From NCBI RefSeq assembly GCF_001865245.1, contig NZ_MKXB01000123.1, positions 3,120 through 47,486 of the forward strand: DNA of 44,367 nt. Reading direction: 5' to 3'. The notes under the pieces are model-generated. The model saw only the letters and a program-made list of their open reading frames with translations. It did not search any database and was not told where the DNA came from. Below, piece by piece: positions 17,466-24,558 of this stretch (the first letter of the stretch is position 1; each line of letters opens with the position of its first letter). The position numbers and the translations under genes are program-made. The DNA is from Streptomyces sp. CC53. GTDB taxonomy: Bacteria > Actinomycetota > Actinomycetes > Streptomycetales > Streptomycetaceae.

Positions 17466-17725
17466 CGCTCCTCCCTGCTTCGGTGCGTCACGCCCCGTGC
17501 CGCGTGCGTCCGGCGAGTTCGCGGGCGTGACCTGCCGGCTCACTCCGAGCCCACGGCAGTCGGTCCACCGATCGGTCTGCCCGCCGGGAAGCGGGCACTC
17601 CGGCGACAGCATGGCTGCTGGGGACGGATTCTGGTCGGGTCCTGTAGCCGCGTCCACTGATCCGGGCGTCGGGCCGGTTCTGCGCAACTGTTCAAGCCGG
17701 GAGCCGGTGTGCGGATGATGGCGTC

Positions 17726-18352
17726 GTGACCGTCGCCGAGATAGTCCTCAAGTATGTCGAAGCGCTCGTGTGGCCTTCGGTGGTTTTGATCTTTCTCCAT
17801 CGATTCCGCAGGGGAATCGGCGAGTTGATAGCCAGGACGCGGAGCCTGGCGACACCCGCGGGGAACATCGAGTTCGCGGAGCGAGCTGGTGAACTGCTCG
17901 ATCATGCCGCCGCAGACCAAGAGGAGCGTGTGCTCGCGCCTGCTCGGCGCGGCGTACTTCGACGGCTTGAGCGATCTGCGGAGTCCCTGCAGGACGGCAG
18001 GATCCTTTGGGTGGATGACCGTCCACGCAACAACATCGCCCTGGTTCGCCTCTTCGAATCGATGGGCATGCAGGTCGACCTTGCTCTCTCCACCGAGGAG
18101 GGCTTGGAGCGCTTGGAGGTGCGGAGCTACCACATAGTGATCACCGACCTCGAGCGCAACGGCGACGAGGACGCCGGGAACACTCTGATCAAGCGCTTGA
18201 GCGAGACGGGCATCGACGTGCCGGTCGTGATCTACTCGGGCTCGTCACGGCTGAGGGCGCAAGCCGACAGGCGGGCATTCGCCTCCACCACCGGCCCGGA
18301 TCGGCTCATCCATTACGTGATCGACCTGATGGAACGAGCCCGGTTCGCCTGA
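17726..18352 (+). CDS. Membrane-anchored stand-alone receiver-domain protein
   Basis: A 208-aa protein. An N-terminal hydrophobic segment (residues about 5-25, VLKYVEALVWPSVVLIFLHRF) is followed by a linker IGELIARTRSLATPAGNIEFAE, a pattern seen behind the membrane helix in several prokaryotic sensor or defence-type proteins. Residues about 92-205 are a response-regulator receiver fold: acidic pair Asp97-Asp98 (WVDDRP), phosphoacceptor-like Asp141 (ITDLERN) and Ser in IYSGSS. The usual Lys of the active site is absent (the region reads FASTTGPDRL). There is no output domain. GTG at 17726 is the likely start. Codon use is less GC-biased than its neighbours. Role unknown. Confidence 0.7.
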   Translation: MTVAEIVLKYVEALVWPSVVLIFLHRFRRGIGELIARTRSLATPAGNIEFAERAGELLDHAAADQEERVLAPARRGVLRRLERSAESLQDGRILWVDDRPRNNIALVRLFESMGMQVDLALSTEEGLERLEVRSYHIVITDLERNGDEDAGNTLIKRLSETGIDVPVVIYSGSSRLRAQADRRAFASTTGPDRLIHYVIDLMERARFA

Positions 18353-18388
18353 CGCTCGGTGTGCCGGCGACGGCGGCGAGGGCGCCAA

Positions 18389-18628
18389 GTCTGCGACGAA
18401 GGACTCAAGGGCCTGCCCGACGCCGCCGAGACCGTCCGGCCCGCACCACCAGACCTGTGTGGTCCACCGCTACCGGCGCTCCTTCCGCGATGTCGCCCGC
18501 CAGGGCTGGGGCAAGACCGCCGCACCGCTCAAGCCCGTCTACACGCGGCGACCGGGAAGTCAGCCCAGGAGCCGTTCGCGAAGTTCGCCGACGCCTGGGG
18601 GAACAAGCATCCGGCGATCGCGAGGCTG
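18389..18628 (+). pseudogene. IS256-family (Mutator-type) transposase remnant
   Basis: An internal piece of an IS256-type transposase can be read in two frames: VCDEGLKGLPDAAETV (frame from 18389), then VVHRYRRSFRDVARQGW...LKPVYT (from about 18456), then the first frame again with FAKFADAWGNKHPAIARL. Two frameshifts and loss of both ends make it dead. It matches the family segment around the VVH and ALKPVY motifs. Confidence 0.75.
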
Positions 18629-18749
18629 CGGGGGGGCCGCGCGGTGGGGGGGTGCCCCCCTGGGGGAGGACGTTGAGGGGCCTTGACCCTTGATCCTGGA
18701 CACACGAGACACTGGATCCTGAGGATCTGAGAACGGACATCTCGTGGTC

Positions 18750-19049
18750 ATGAAGAACTATCCGCCGCAGTTCGAGGCGGACGCGGTCGCGCTGTACCGG
18801 TCGCGGCCCGAGGCGACGATCAGGCAGGTCGCCGCCGATCTGGGGATCAACCCCGAGACCGTGCGGAACTGGGTCCGTGCCGCTGGTGCGAGCCGGCGGC
18901 GGGGGCGCCGGGCGGAGGTGCCGACCGAGCCGCCGACACCGTTGGAGGCGGAGAACGCCGCTCTGCGCAAGAAGGTCCGCGAGCTGGAGGAAGAGCGCGA
19001 GATCCTGCGCAAGGCGGCGAAGTATTTCGCCGGGGAGACGCGCTGGTGA
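18750..19049 (+). CDS. IS3-family transposase OrfA
   Basis: A 99-aa helix-turn-helix OrfA (Tnp_1 type): FEADAVALYRSRPEATIRQVAADLGINPETVRNWVRAAG, followed by a leucine-zipper-like coiled coil ENAALRKKVRELEEEREILRKAAKYF. It binds the element ends in the intact IS. A GTG 6 nt upstream is an alternative start. The partner OrfB begins in the normal overlapping position (GTG at 19046, reading VNRFR...) but stops resembling OrfB after about six codons, so the IS is truncated on the right and cannot transpose by itself. Confidence 0.88.
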   Translation: MKNYPPQFEADAVALYRSRPEATIRQVAADLGINPETVRNWVRAAGASRRRGRRAEVPTEPPTPLEAENAALRKKVRELEEEREILRKAAKYFAGETRW

Positions 19050-19075
19050 ACCGCTTCCGTTGGATGCCGTGGTCG

Positions 19076-19160
19076 CGTGGCTGGTCACGCCACCGCCGGA
19101 GAAACAGAAAGACCCCAGATCAACTGGGGTCTCTGCTGGTGTCCGAGGGGGGACTTGAAC
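19076..19160. repeat. Left attachment-site repeat (displaced tRNA-Leu 3' end)
   Basis: It matches 25798-25882 at 81 of 85 positions. The part 19135-19160 reproduces the last 21 nt of the tRNA plus CCA exactly, and 19111-19131 reproduces the tRNA terminator hairpin (GACCCCAG/CTGGGGTC). Beyond 19160 the sequence diverges, although 19161-19200 still has a loosely tRNA-like look (GGGCACCAGC compared with GGGCACTAGC in the tRNA). It marks the far end of the integrated element. Confidence 0.85.
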
Positions 19161-19203
19161 TCTCCTCTCGGGCACCAGCCCCCAACCGCTCTGACCTGGG
19201 GAG

Positions 19204-19240
19204 ACGCCCGTCGACAGGCTTGATTTCGGCGGGCGTTTCT
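19204..19240. terminator. Hairpin with short T-run
   Basis: ACGCCCG (19204-19210) pairs perfectly with CGGGCGT (19230-19236), then TTTCT. It lies just inside the left end of the element, 87 bp beyond the 3' end of the first element gene, and may terminate transcription in or out of the element. Confidence 0.45.
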
Positions 19241-19279
19241 CCTGTTCTTTCCTGCTGTTTCAGGCTCTCTCGGGCCCCT

Positions 19280-19308
19280 GTTGGTCATGCGTTGGTCACG
19301 TGACCAAC
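19280..19308. promoter_or_regulatory. GTTGGTCA repeats and 18-bp palindrome (possible integrase arm sites)
   Basis: GTTGGTCATG (19280-19289) is followed by the perfect 18-bp palindrome GTTGGTCACGTGACCAAC (19291-19308). The same word occurs twice at the other end of the element (25790-25801 and 25802-25813) and, with one change, at 19079-19088. Repeats confined to both ends of an element inserted at a tRNA look like arm-type binding sites of the lost tyrosine integrase or its excisionase. Confidence 0.5.
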
Positions 19309-19326
19309 CTTCCGACCCTGGGCTGA

Positions 19327-19686
19327 TCAGGACTTTTCGATGACCTCGAAGATATCGGCGTCCGTCTCCTGCTGCCATGCTGGGAGGTCGGGCCAGTCGG
19401 CGACGTACCCCGGCTTGGGGCTCTCGAAGTGCTTGAACATCTGCGCTGTCCAGCACGTCGCGACGAACCGGCCCTTCTGCTCCCGAGACAGCTTGGACGT
19501 GTTGCCGTCACTGACCTCGATGAACTGGCGGACCTGTTCGTAGACGGCGCCTGCGGCGTCGCGCTCCCACTGTGGGGTGTCCTCCCAAGGGGTGACGTAC
19601 CCGGGCTTCGGCTCCCCGGGGAAGTGGCGGTGCACTCCTTCGATCCAGGCTTCCCGGAACACTCGTGCGCCTTCGACCTGCGACAT
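19327..19686 (-). CDS. Hypothetical protein with internal duplication
   Basis: A 119-aa soluble protein of no family I recognise. It carries two copies of a motif PKPGYV-x3-W-x-D-x-P-x-W (near residues 26-42 and 93-108), separated by a helical middle that includes SREQKGRFVATCWTAQMFKHF. It follows the XRE/TPR regulator; a GTG at 19704 overlaps that gene's stop (GTGA), but the ATG at 19684-19686 has a better ribosome site (GAGAGGGGA), so the shorter form is given. Co-transcription with the regulator suggests a role in control of the lasso cluster or in the element's biology. Confidence 0.7.
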   Translation of the reverse strand: MSQVEGARVFREAWIEGVHRHFPGEPKPGYVTPWEDTPQWERDAAGAVYEQVRQFIEVSDGNTSKLSREQKGRFVATCWTAQMFKHFESPKPGYVADWPDLPAWQQETDADIFEVIEKS

Positions 19687-19700
19687 GCCATCCCCTCTCG

Positions 19701-20954
19701 TCACGGCGTGCTCAGCGTGGCGATCTCCGCCCCCAGCTCCGCTACCCGGCGGTCCCTACTCAGGGGGCCGAACTCATCGCACAGGGCTTGGAGTCTACGG
19801 GCGACGTACCCGGACGATGATGCTTGGGCCAACTGGGTGGCTTCCCGTCCGTACGCGACGACCTGTTCAGGGTCACGGCGCTTCGCCCCGACGGCGGCAA
19901 GATCGGTCAGGACTGCGCCCCTGCGCCGGTACGACTGTCCGGAGGCAAGGGCGGTCTGGTCCAGTGCCTTCTTGAGGGTCTCTTCCGCCAGGTCGAGGCG
20001 GCCAAGCTGTACGTAGCGGGCTCCCCGCTCCTCGGCCAAGCGTGTGCCATCGAAGCGCAGCCAGCCGCCATTGGTGCTGTCCGTGGTCAGCTCCAAGACC
20101 CGCTCGGCCTCGTCCAGTGCGCGCTCACAGGCAGCCAGGTCGCCAATGCCGGCGTACGCCTCCGCTTGGACGGCCGCGACCCAATGGCGGGTGGCGAGGA
20201 TGCTGTCCCCCCGCTTGGCGAGTCTCTCCGCCGCGCCGAGTATCTGCGCCGCTTCCTGGTACCGGTGCTCGTACACGTCCACGTAGGCGTGCCGCACGAG
20301 GGCGCATGCCCACAGGTCGAAGGCTCCTGCGTCCTTGCTGACGGACGCCGCGAGGGAGTACGACGCTGCCGCGTCGGCGTAGCGGTTGGCGTCGAAGGCG
20401 ACTTCTCCGGCGAGCTGGAAGAGGTCGGCTGCCGCGTTCAGGAGCGGGCGGGAGTTGCCTCGGGTGTCCGCCAGCGCTTCGTTCAGTGTCGAGAGCTGGT
20501 CTCGGACGATGGGGTAGACAGAGCCCTTGGAGCGGGCTAGCTGGTAGACCTGCCAGAGGTGGCTGTTCATCCGAGCGAAGTCGGCGGGTGTGCCCCTGCG
20601 CACTCCATCGGTGAGAGCCTCTGCCTCATCTAGCGGCAGGGCGGTCAGGGCTCCGCTGACGGTGAGGATGCGGAGGAATTCGCGGCGGATCATTTCGTCG
20701 GGGTCTCCCGCGCCTTGATGGTCACTGGACTGCTGCCCTGCGGCCTCCTGGCTGACGGCTCGTGGCTGCGTCAGGAGGGCGTCAAGCTCGGTGAGGCTGA
20801 CTTCAAGGGCACTGGCCAAGCCTCTCCGCTGGGGTGGCTGAGGTTTGATCCTGCCGCTTTCCCAGCGCCCGACCGTGGTGCGGTCCACCCCGAGTAACTC
20901 GGCCAACTTCTCCTGACTGTAGCCCAGGGCCTTGCGCCGTTCCGCCAGTCCCAT
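19701..20954 (-). CDS. XRE-family regulator with TPR-like C-terminal domain
   Basis: A 417-aa regulator. Residues 1-60 form an XRE helix-turn-helix (RKALGYSQEKLAELLGVDRTTVGRWESGRIKPQPPQRRGLASAL). After a Gln/Ser-rich linker and an RREFLRILTVSGALTALP segment comes a long alpha-helical, TPR-like region (residues about 150-410: LFQLAGEVAFDANRYADAAASYSLAASVSKDAG, AYAGIGDLAACERALDEAERVLEL and similar). Such proteins often sense a small molecule or peptide and sit beside natural-product clusters. It is divergent from the small membrane protein and lasso operon, so it is the obvious candidate to control them. The start ATG at 20952-20954 opens the HTH directly. Confidence 0.88.
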   Translation of the reverse strand: MGLAERRKALGYSQEKLAELLGVDRTTVGRWESGRIKPQPPQRRGLASALEVSLTELDALLTQPRAVSQEAAGQQSSDHQGAGDPDEMIRREFLRILTVSGALTALPLDEAEALTDGVRRGTPADFARMNSHLWQVYQLARSKGSVYPIVRDQLSTLNEALADTRGNSRPLLNAAADLFQLAGEVAFDANRYADAAASYSLAASVSKDAGAFDLWACALVRHAYVDVYEHRYQEAAQILGAAERLAKRGDSILATRHWVAAVQAEAYAGIGDLAACERALDEAERVLELTTDSTNGGWLRFDGTRLAEERGARYVQLGRLDLAEETLKKALDQTALASGQSYRRRGAVLTDLAAVGAKRRDPEQVVAYGREATQLAQASSSGYVARRLQALCDEFGPLSRDRRVAELGAEIATLSTP

Positions 20955-21109
20955 GACGGCCCCTTCCCCTGACCTGAACGTGCGGCATTCGCGTGCACGG
21001 ATCTGCCACAAGCCTGCCGCATTGATGCCGTGGAGTGCTTGGACTCCCTCCGCTTTTCTTGGGGTTGCCGCAAACGGGCACGGTGATGAACCTGCGGAGG
21101 GGCGCGGAC

Positions 21110-21334
21110 ATGGCAACGGAGAACGGCGTGAACCTCGGGTCGGGTGGGACCAGAGGTCGGCATCGCGGGGCGCCGCACGACCCCATCGGATCGGCGCTGA
21201 CCGCCACCTGGGTGTTGGGCCACGTCCTGGCTCTGTTCCTCCTCGGCGCCACCGTGACTCAGCACAGCGAACTGGAAGACCTCGTGTCGCCCTTGGTCGA
21301 TCGGTCGGTGCCGGACCAGGAAACGCCCGGCTGA
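21110..21334 (+). CDS. Small single-pass membrane protein
   Basis: A 74-aa protein with a polar N-terminus (residues 1-25), one membrane helix (about 28-48, ALTATWVLGHVLALFLLGATV) and an acidic tail. GGAGG at 21096-21100, 9 nt before the ATG at 21110, selects this start over an ATG at 21086. It is the first gene of the divergent rightward unit ahead of the lasso precursor. No family recognised; a role in membrane sensing, export or immunity of the peptide is possible but unproven. Confidence 0.6.
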   Translation: MATENGVNLGSGGTRGRHRGAPHDPIGSALTATWVLGHVLALFLLGATVTQHSELEDLVSPLVDRSVPDQETPG

Positions 21335-21414
21335 GGGGACCTACGCGGATCACCAAGCGATCCGGCCCACGCTCCTTCCGGGCCGCACCACTCGCACCGG
21401 GAGGTTGCACCACC

Positions 21415-21430
21415 GTGGCGGGGACGCCAC
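21415..21430. promoter_or_regulatory. Short inverted repeat upstream of the lasso precursor
   Basis: GTGGCG-GGGA-CGCCAC is a perfect 6-bp dyad with a 4-nt centre, 40 bp before the precursor ATG. It could be a hairpin in the leader RNA or a regulator site. No clear promoter hexamers are visible beside it. Confidence 0.35.
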
Positions 21431-21469
21431 CCCTCCACGCCCTACGGATTTCGGACGGAGGTGAACACC

Positions 21470-21598
21470 ATGGAGAACCGCTCTCAGCTCGACACCGAGC
21501 CGGAGGAGGAGGTCGTGACCCTGGAGGACGCGACGCGCCTGACGAAGGGCAACACCAACTCAAGCGTGGAGAACAAGCGCTCGCCCTACGGGGCCTGA
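21470..21598 (+). CDS. Lasso peptide precursor (albusnodin-like)
   Basis: A 42-aa precursor. GGAGGTG at 21457-21463 precedes the ATG. The acidic leader (residues 1-26) starts MENRSQLDTEPEEEVV and ends TLEDATRLTK, with Thr25 at position -2, the hallmark for lasso leader cleavage. The core, residues 27-42, is GNTNSSVENKRSPYGA: Gly1 provides the amine, Glu8 is the only acidic residue and must close an 8-residue ring, and Lys10-Arg11 lie in the loop. Length, Glu8, Lys10-Arg11 and Tyr14 resemble the albusnodin core as I remember it. The acetyltransferase downstream would acetylate Lys10. The usual Y-x-x-P leader motif is not seen. Confidence 0.88.
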   Translation: MENRSQLDTEPEEEVVTLEDATRLTKGNTNSSVENKRSPYGA

Positions 21599-21604
21599 CG
21601 CCCG

Positions 21605-21634
21605 GCGGCGGCATTCCTGCGGGGGTGCCGCCGC
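21605..21634 (+). terminator. Stem-loop between precursor and cyclase (attenuator)
   Basis: GCGGCGGCA (21605-21613) and TGCCGCCGC (21626-21634) form a perfect 9-bp GC stem with a 12-nt loop, 6 nt after the precursor stop, followed by GCCCTTTCCC. It has no strong T-run, so partial termination or 3'-end protection of the precursor mRNA is likely, giving more precursor than enzyme. Confidence 0.55.
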
Positions 21635-21666
21635 GCCCTTTCCCACTCGCAGAAGGAGGTGACGGC

Positions 21667-23364
21667 ATGCGTTGGTTCGGCGGGGCACTCGCCCCCTATG
21701 GCAAGACCCCGAGACCCATGGGCGCCGATGCCCTATGGCACAAGCCGGACGCTTGGACCGTGGGCACTACGGTGCGCCAGGCGGAGAGCGAGGGCGGGCG
21801 GAGGCTGGCGGTGTTCGGCCCGTGCGGAGCGACGAACCCGGAGCTGGAGCGGCTGGCCCGCTCCACGGACCTGCGAGAGCTCGACGCGGCGGCCTCGGCC
21901 TGGTCTGGCTCCTACGCCCTGGCCCTGGACGACGGCGCGGGATCGTTCACCCTGTGGGCCGACCCGGCAGGCTCCTGCCCCCTGTACGTGGCTGAGGTTG
22001 ACGGCTCGCCCGTCTGGGCGTCCAGTTCCTTGGCGCTCGCCTCCCTGCTGGGGAGTCGGCCGGACACGGCTTGGCTGGCCGCCCACCTTGCACACCCGAC
22101 CGCTTGCGTCCCGGGACGGTCGGCGTGGACCGGGGTAGCGCAGATACCGCCGGGCCACCGGTGGACGGCTCCGCGTGACGGGGCGCCGTTCTCCGTCCCC
22201 TACTGGCGGCCAAGCTCCTCCACCTGGTCGGAGGCGGTGGACAGGCTACGGCTCGACCTGGCGGACGGCGTGCTGATCCGGGTGAGCGGGCGGGAAGTCT
22301 CCTCCGATCTGTCCGGCGGTCTGGACTCCAGCACTCTCGCGGCCTATGCCGCGCAGTGCGGACCCGTCCTGGGGGTCACCTTCCACCCCAAGGGCCGGGA
22401 GTCGGGTGGAGACGTGGACCACGCGCGCACGGTGGCCCGTGCGTTCCCCTCCATCCGGCACCGGTTCATGGCCCTGGGCCGCGAACACCTTCCGTTCACC
22501 GATCTGGATGCCTTGGTGCTGACCGACGAGCCGGCACCGTCCGCCGTGACCATCGCGCAGCTCTGCCACGAGTTCGCTCTACTGGCGGAGGAGGGCGCCT
22601 CCGTGCACCTGACCGGGGATGGCGGTGACACCCTGTTCATGCCGCCTCCGGTCCACCTGGCAGACCTTGCCCGCTCCGGCCGCCTTGTCCGCCTGGCGCG
22701 TGATGCTCAGGCTTGGGGCCGCCTCTACCGTTCGAGCCCCTGGCCTGTCGTGACGGCGGCCTGGAGCGCGCCCGATCGACTGGCAGGCATGGCGCTCCCG
22801 AAGCCCTGGCTCACCCGCCAGGCGACCACGCTGGCCGAGTCGGTCATCTCGCCGGAGGCGGACGCTGACGGCTTGGGCTACGCCGACCGCCACCTTCTCG
22901 CCGAAGCACGGTACGTCGGCCGTACCGCCGCGACGGAGAACCAGCTTGCCGCCGTGTACGACATCGAGATGCACAACCCGTACACGGACGCCCGGGTTCT
23001 GGAAGCGGTGATGTCGGTCCCTGCCTCGGACCGATGGTCGGCCCGCCGGTACAAGCCGCTGCTTGCCGATGCGGTCGTGAGCCTGCTGCCCCGTGAGGTC
23101 GTGCGGCGTGGCTCTAAAGGGCTGTTCGCGGTGGACCACCACCACGGGCTACGAGCCAACCAGGCGAACGTCCTGGAGCTGGCTGACGGACACCTGGCAG
23201 ACCTCGGACTTGTACGCCCGGCAGTCCTCCGCTCGCTTCTCCGGCGTGCCGTGCTCGGAGTGGACGTCCCCTGGGGACTACTCGAACCGCTGCTCGGCAC
23301 CGAGCTATGGCTACGTGCCAGCGACACCGCAACCGAACGAGTCCGCTGGGAGGGCAGACCGTGA
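21667..23364 (+). CDS. Lasso peptide cyclase (asparagine synthetase-like, C protein)
   Basis: A 565-aa asparagine-synthetase-like enzyme. The N-terminal third is a glutamine-amidotransferase-like domain that begins MRWFGG instead of the catalytic Met-Cys-Gly, as in lasso cyclases, which need no ammonia. The ATP-pyrophosphatase P-loop SGGLDSST begins at residue 216 and LTGDGGDTLF follows later. It would adenylate Glu8 of the core and join it to the Gly1 amine. AAGGAGG at 21653-21659 sets the ATG. It follows the precursor and overlaps the next gene by 4 nt. Confidence 0.92.
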   Translation: MRWFGGALAPYGKTPRPMGADALWHKPDAWTVGTTVRQAESEGGRRLAVFGPCGATNPELERLARSTDLRELDAAASAWSGSYALALDDGAGSFTLWADPAGSCPLYVAEVDGSPVWASSSLALASLLGSRPDTAWLAAHLAHPTACVPGRSAWTGVAQIPPGHRWTAPRDGAPFSVPYWRPSSSTWSEAVDRLRLDLADGVLIRVSGREVSSDLSGGLDSSTLAAYAAQCGPVLGVTFHPKGRESGGDVDHARTVARAFPSIRHRFMALGREHLPFTDLDALVLTDEPAPSAVTIAQLCHEFALLAEEGASVHLTGDGGDTLFMPPPVHLADLARSGRLVRLARDAQAWGRLYRSSPWPVVTAAWSAPDRLAGMALPKPWLTRQATTLAESVISPEADADGLGYADRHLLAEARYVGRTAATENQLAAVYDIEMHNPYTDARVLEAVMSVPASDRWSARRYKPLLADAVVSLLPREVVRRGSKGLFAVDHHHGLRANQANVLELADGHLADLGLVRPAVLRSLLRRAVLGVDVPWGLLEPLLGTELWLRASDTATERVRWEGRP

Positions 23365-23999
23365 ACGTCCCCGCTCCGAGCCGTCACACCCGTACCGCAC
23401 TGACCGGAGCGGCGGGCGTAGTCGTCAACTACCGGACAGGAACAACCGTGGTCCTTACCGGCGACTCCCAATCGTGCTGGCTCGACTGGCTGGAACACAG
23501 CGAAGCACCCGCCCCCGTTACGGTCTGTCCCTCGGAAACCTCATGGGGGACGAGTGAGTCATCCGTTCGGCTGGACGCTCCGGCACCGCCCCCGTGGTCA
23601 TGGCGCATCGCGGCGAGCGTGCTTCTCGCGGGCACCCTCGCCACGCGTCATCTGGGACGAGGGCGCACGCGCTTCGGTCGCCTGGTACGGCTGGCAGAAG
23701 CGGGCCGCAACCTCCCTCGCCCGACCCGGGCGCACGCCAGCCTGGCAGTCCGGTCGGTCCGCTGGGCCGCGCGCCTGTTCCCCGCCCGCGTCGCATGCCT
23801 GGAGGAGTCCACGACAGCCGCACTCCTGCTGGCGGCTGGCGGTTGTGGAGGAGCCTGGCGGCACGGCGTCGCCACTGACCCGATTCGCATGCACGCGTGG
23901 ATCTGTGACGTTCACGGCCAGCCTGTCGAGGAACCGGACCAGACTGGGGACTACTCGCCCATCAACGGGCCAGAGCCAACGTCGAAGAGGTATCGATGA
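23361..23999 (+). CDS. Lasso peptide leader peptidase (B protein, transglutaminase-like)
   Basis: A 212-aa protein. The C-terminal half is the transglutaminase-like cysteine-protease fold of lasso B2 proteins (Transglut_core3): Cys146 in RVACLEES, His178 in MHAWI, and downstream acidic residues near CDVHGQPVEEPD. It should remove the 26-aa leader after Lys26. Residues about 12-45 (GAAGVVVNYRTGTTVVLTG...CWLDWL) look like a leader-binding RRE/PqqD-type unit, suggesting a B1-B2 fusion, since no separate B1 gene exists; this part is less certain. The GTG start overlaps the cyclase stop (GTGA), and the stop overlaps the acetyltransferase ATG. Confidence 0.87.
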   Translation: MNVPAPSRHTRTALTGAAGVVVNYRTGTTVVLTGDSQSCWLDWLEHSEAPAPVTVCPSETSWGTSESSVRLDAPAPPPWSWRIAASVLLAGTLATRHLGRGRTRFGRLVRLAEAGRNLPRPTRAHASLAVRSVRWAARLFPARVACLEESTTAALLLAAGGCGGAWRHGVATDPIRMHAWICDVHGQPVEEPDQTGDYSPINGPEPTSKRYR

Positions 24000-24538
24000 C
24001 CGACCCGCACATCCTGCTCCCGGGCCAGCGCGTCAGCCTGGCTATGCCGGACCGCGACCACCTGCCCGACTACCACCGCTGGGAGAACGACCCCGGCACG
24101 ATCCTGGGCTTCGGGACGCAGGTCCCCCAGTCCTGGGAGGTCCGTGCCGGCGGATGGGAAGCGGCCGGACGGAACCGGGACTTCCCCCAGTTCGAGGTGA
24201 TCACGACTGAGGAGCGCACGCCGGTCGGTCTCACAACGCTCCAGATCGACTCAGCCGTGCGGACCGCCGAGTACGTCATCCTGCTTGCGCCGGAAGCGCG
24301 AGGCAAAGGGCTGGCCACGGAGGCGACGGCCCTGACGCTGCGGTGGGCATTCGAGTACGCCGCGCTGCGGATGGTCTGGCTGAAGGTACTGGAGCCCAAC
24401 GCAGCAGGACTCACCGCCTATGAGAAGGCCGGGTTCAAACCCGCCGGGCGCCTGCGTCAGTCCGGCTACTGGCGTGGTCGGCCCTGCGACGAACTCCTGA
24501 TGGACGCGGTAGCCGAAGAATTCCCCGCTGCCCCCTGA
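23996..24538 (+). CDS. GNAT acetyltransferase, probable lasso-peptide tailoring enzyme
   Basis: A 180-aa GNAT protein of the RimJ/RimL type. The acetyl-CoA loop is APEARGKGLATEATAL (R-G-K-G-x-A), then LRMVWLKVLEPNAAGLTAYEKAGFKPAGRLRQSGYWRGRPCDELLMD, the typical end of this subfamily. The ATG overlaps the stop of the B protein (ATGA), so it is the fourth gene of the operon. In albusnodin-type clusters such an enzyme acetylates a core lysine and is needed for production; here Lys10 is the only core lysine. An alternative role is self-resistance. Confidence 0.88.
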   Translation: MTDPHILLPGQRVSLAMPDRDHLPDYHRWENDPGTILGFGTQVPQSWEVRAGGWEAAGRNRDFPQFEVITTEERTPVGLTTLQIDSAVRTAEYVILLAPEARGKGLATEATALTLRWAFEYAALRMVWLKVLEPNAAGLTAYEKAGFKPAGRLRQSGYWRGRPCDELLMDAVAEEFPAAP

Positions 24539-24558
24539 CGTGACGAACTGATCCCGGA

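Larger units (their letters stand above)
18389..19075 (+). mobile_element. Nested insertion-sequence debris (IS256 and IS3 fragments)
   Basis: A dead IS256 transposase piece, a G-run/C-run hairpin-rich stretch (about 18640-18670) and an IS3 copy with OrfA intact but OrfB lost lie side by side. The right break of the IS3 copy (about 19064-19075) abuts the attachment-site repeat at 19076, suggesting that a deletion or recombination between the IS and the integrated element removed OrfB. Confidence 0.65.

Noticed and set aside
18640..18670. G-run/C-run hairpin near the IS fragments as a terminator
   Set aside because: No gene ends nearby and no T-run follows. Such G/C blocks are common in high-GC intergenic DNA.
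19135..19205. A second tRNA at the left attachment site
   Set aside because: Only the 3' end matches. The T stem and acceptor cannot pair, so it is a displaced tRNA end with a loosely tRNA-like flank.
21667..23364. Housekeeping asparagine synthetase
   Set aside because: The N-terminal catalytic Cys is missing (MRWFGG), and it sits between a lasso precursor and a B protein.
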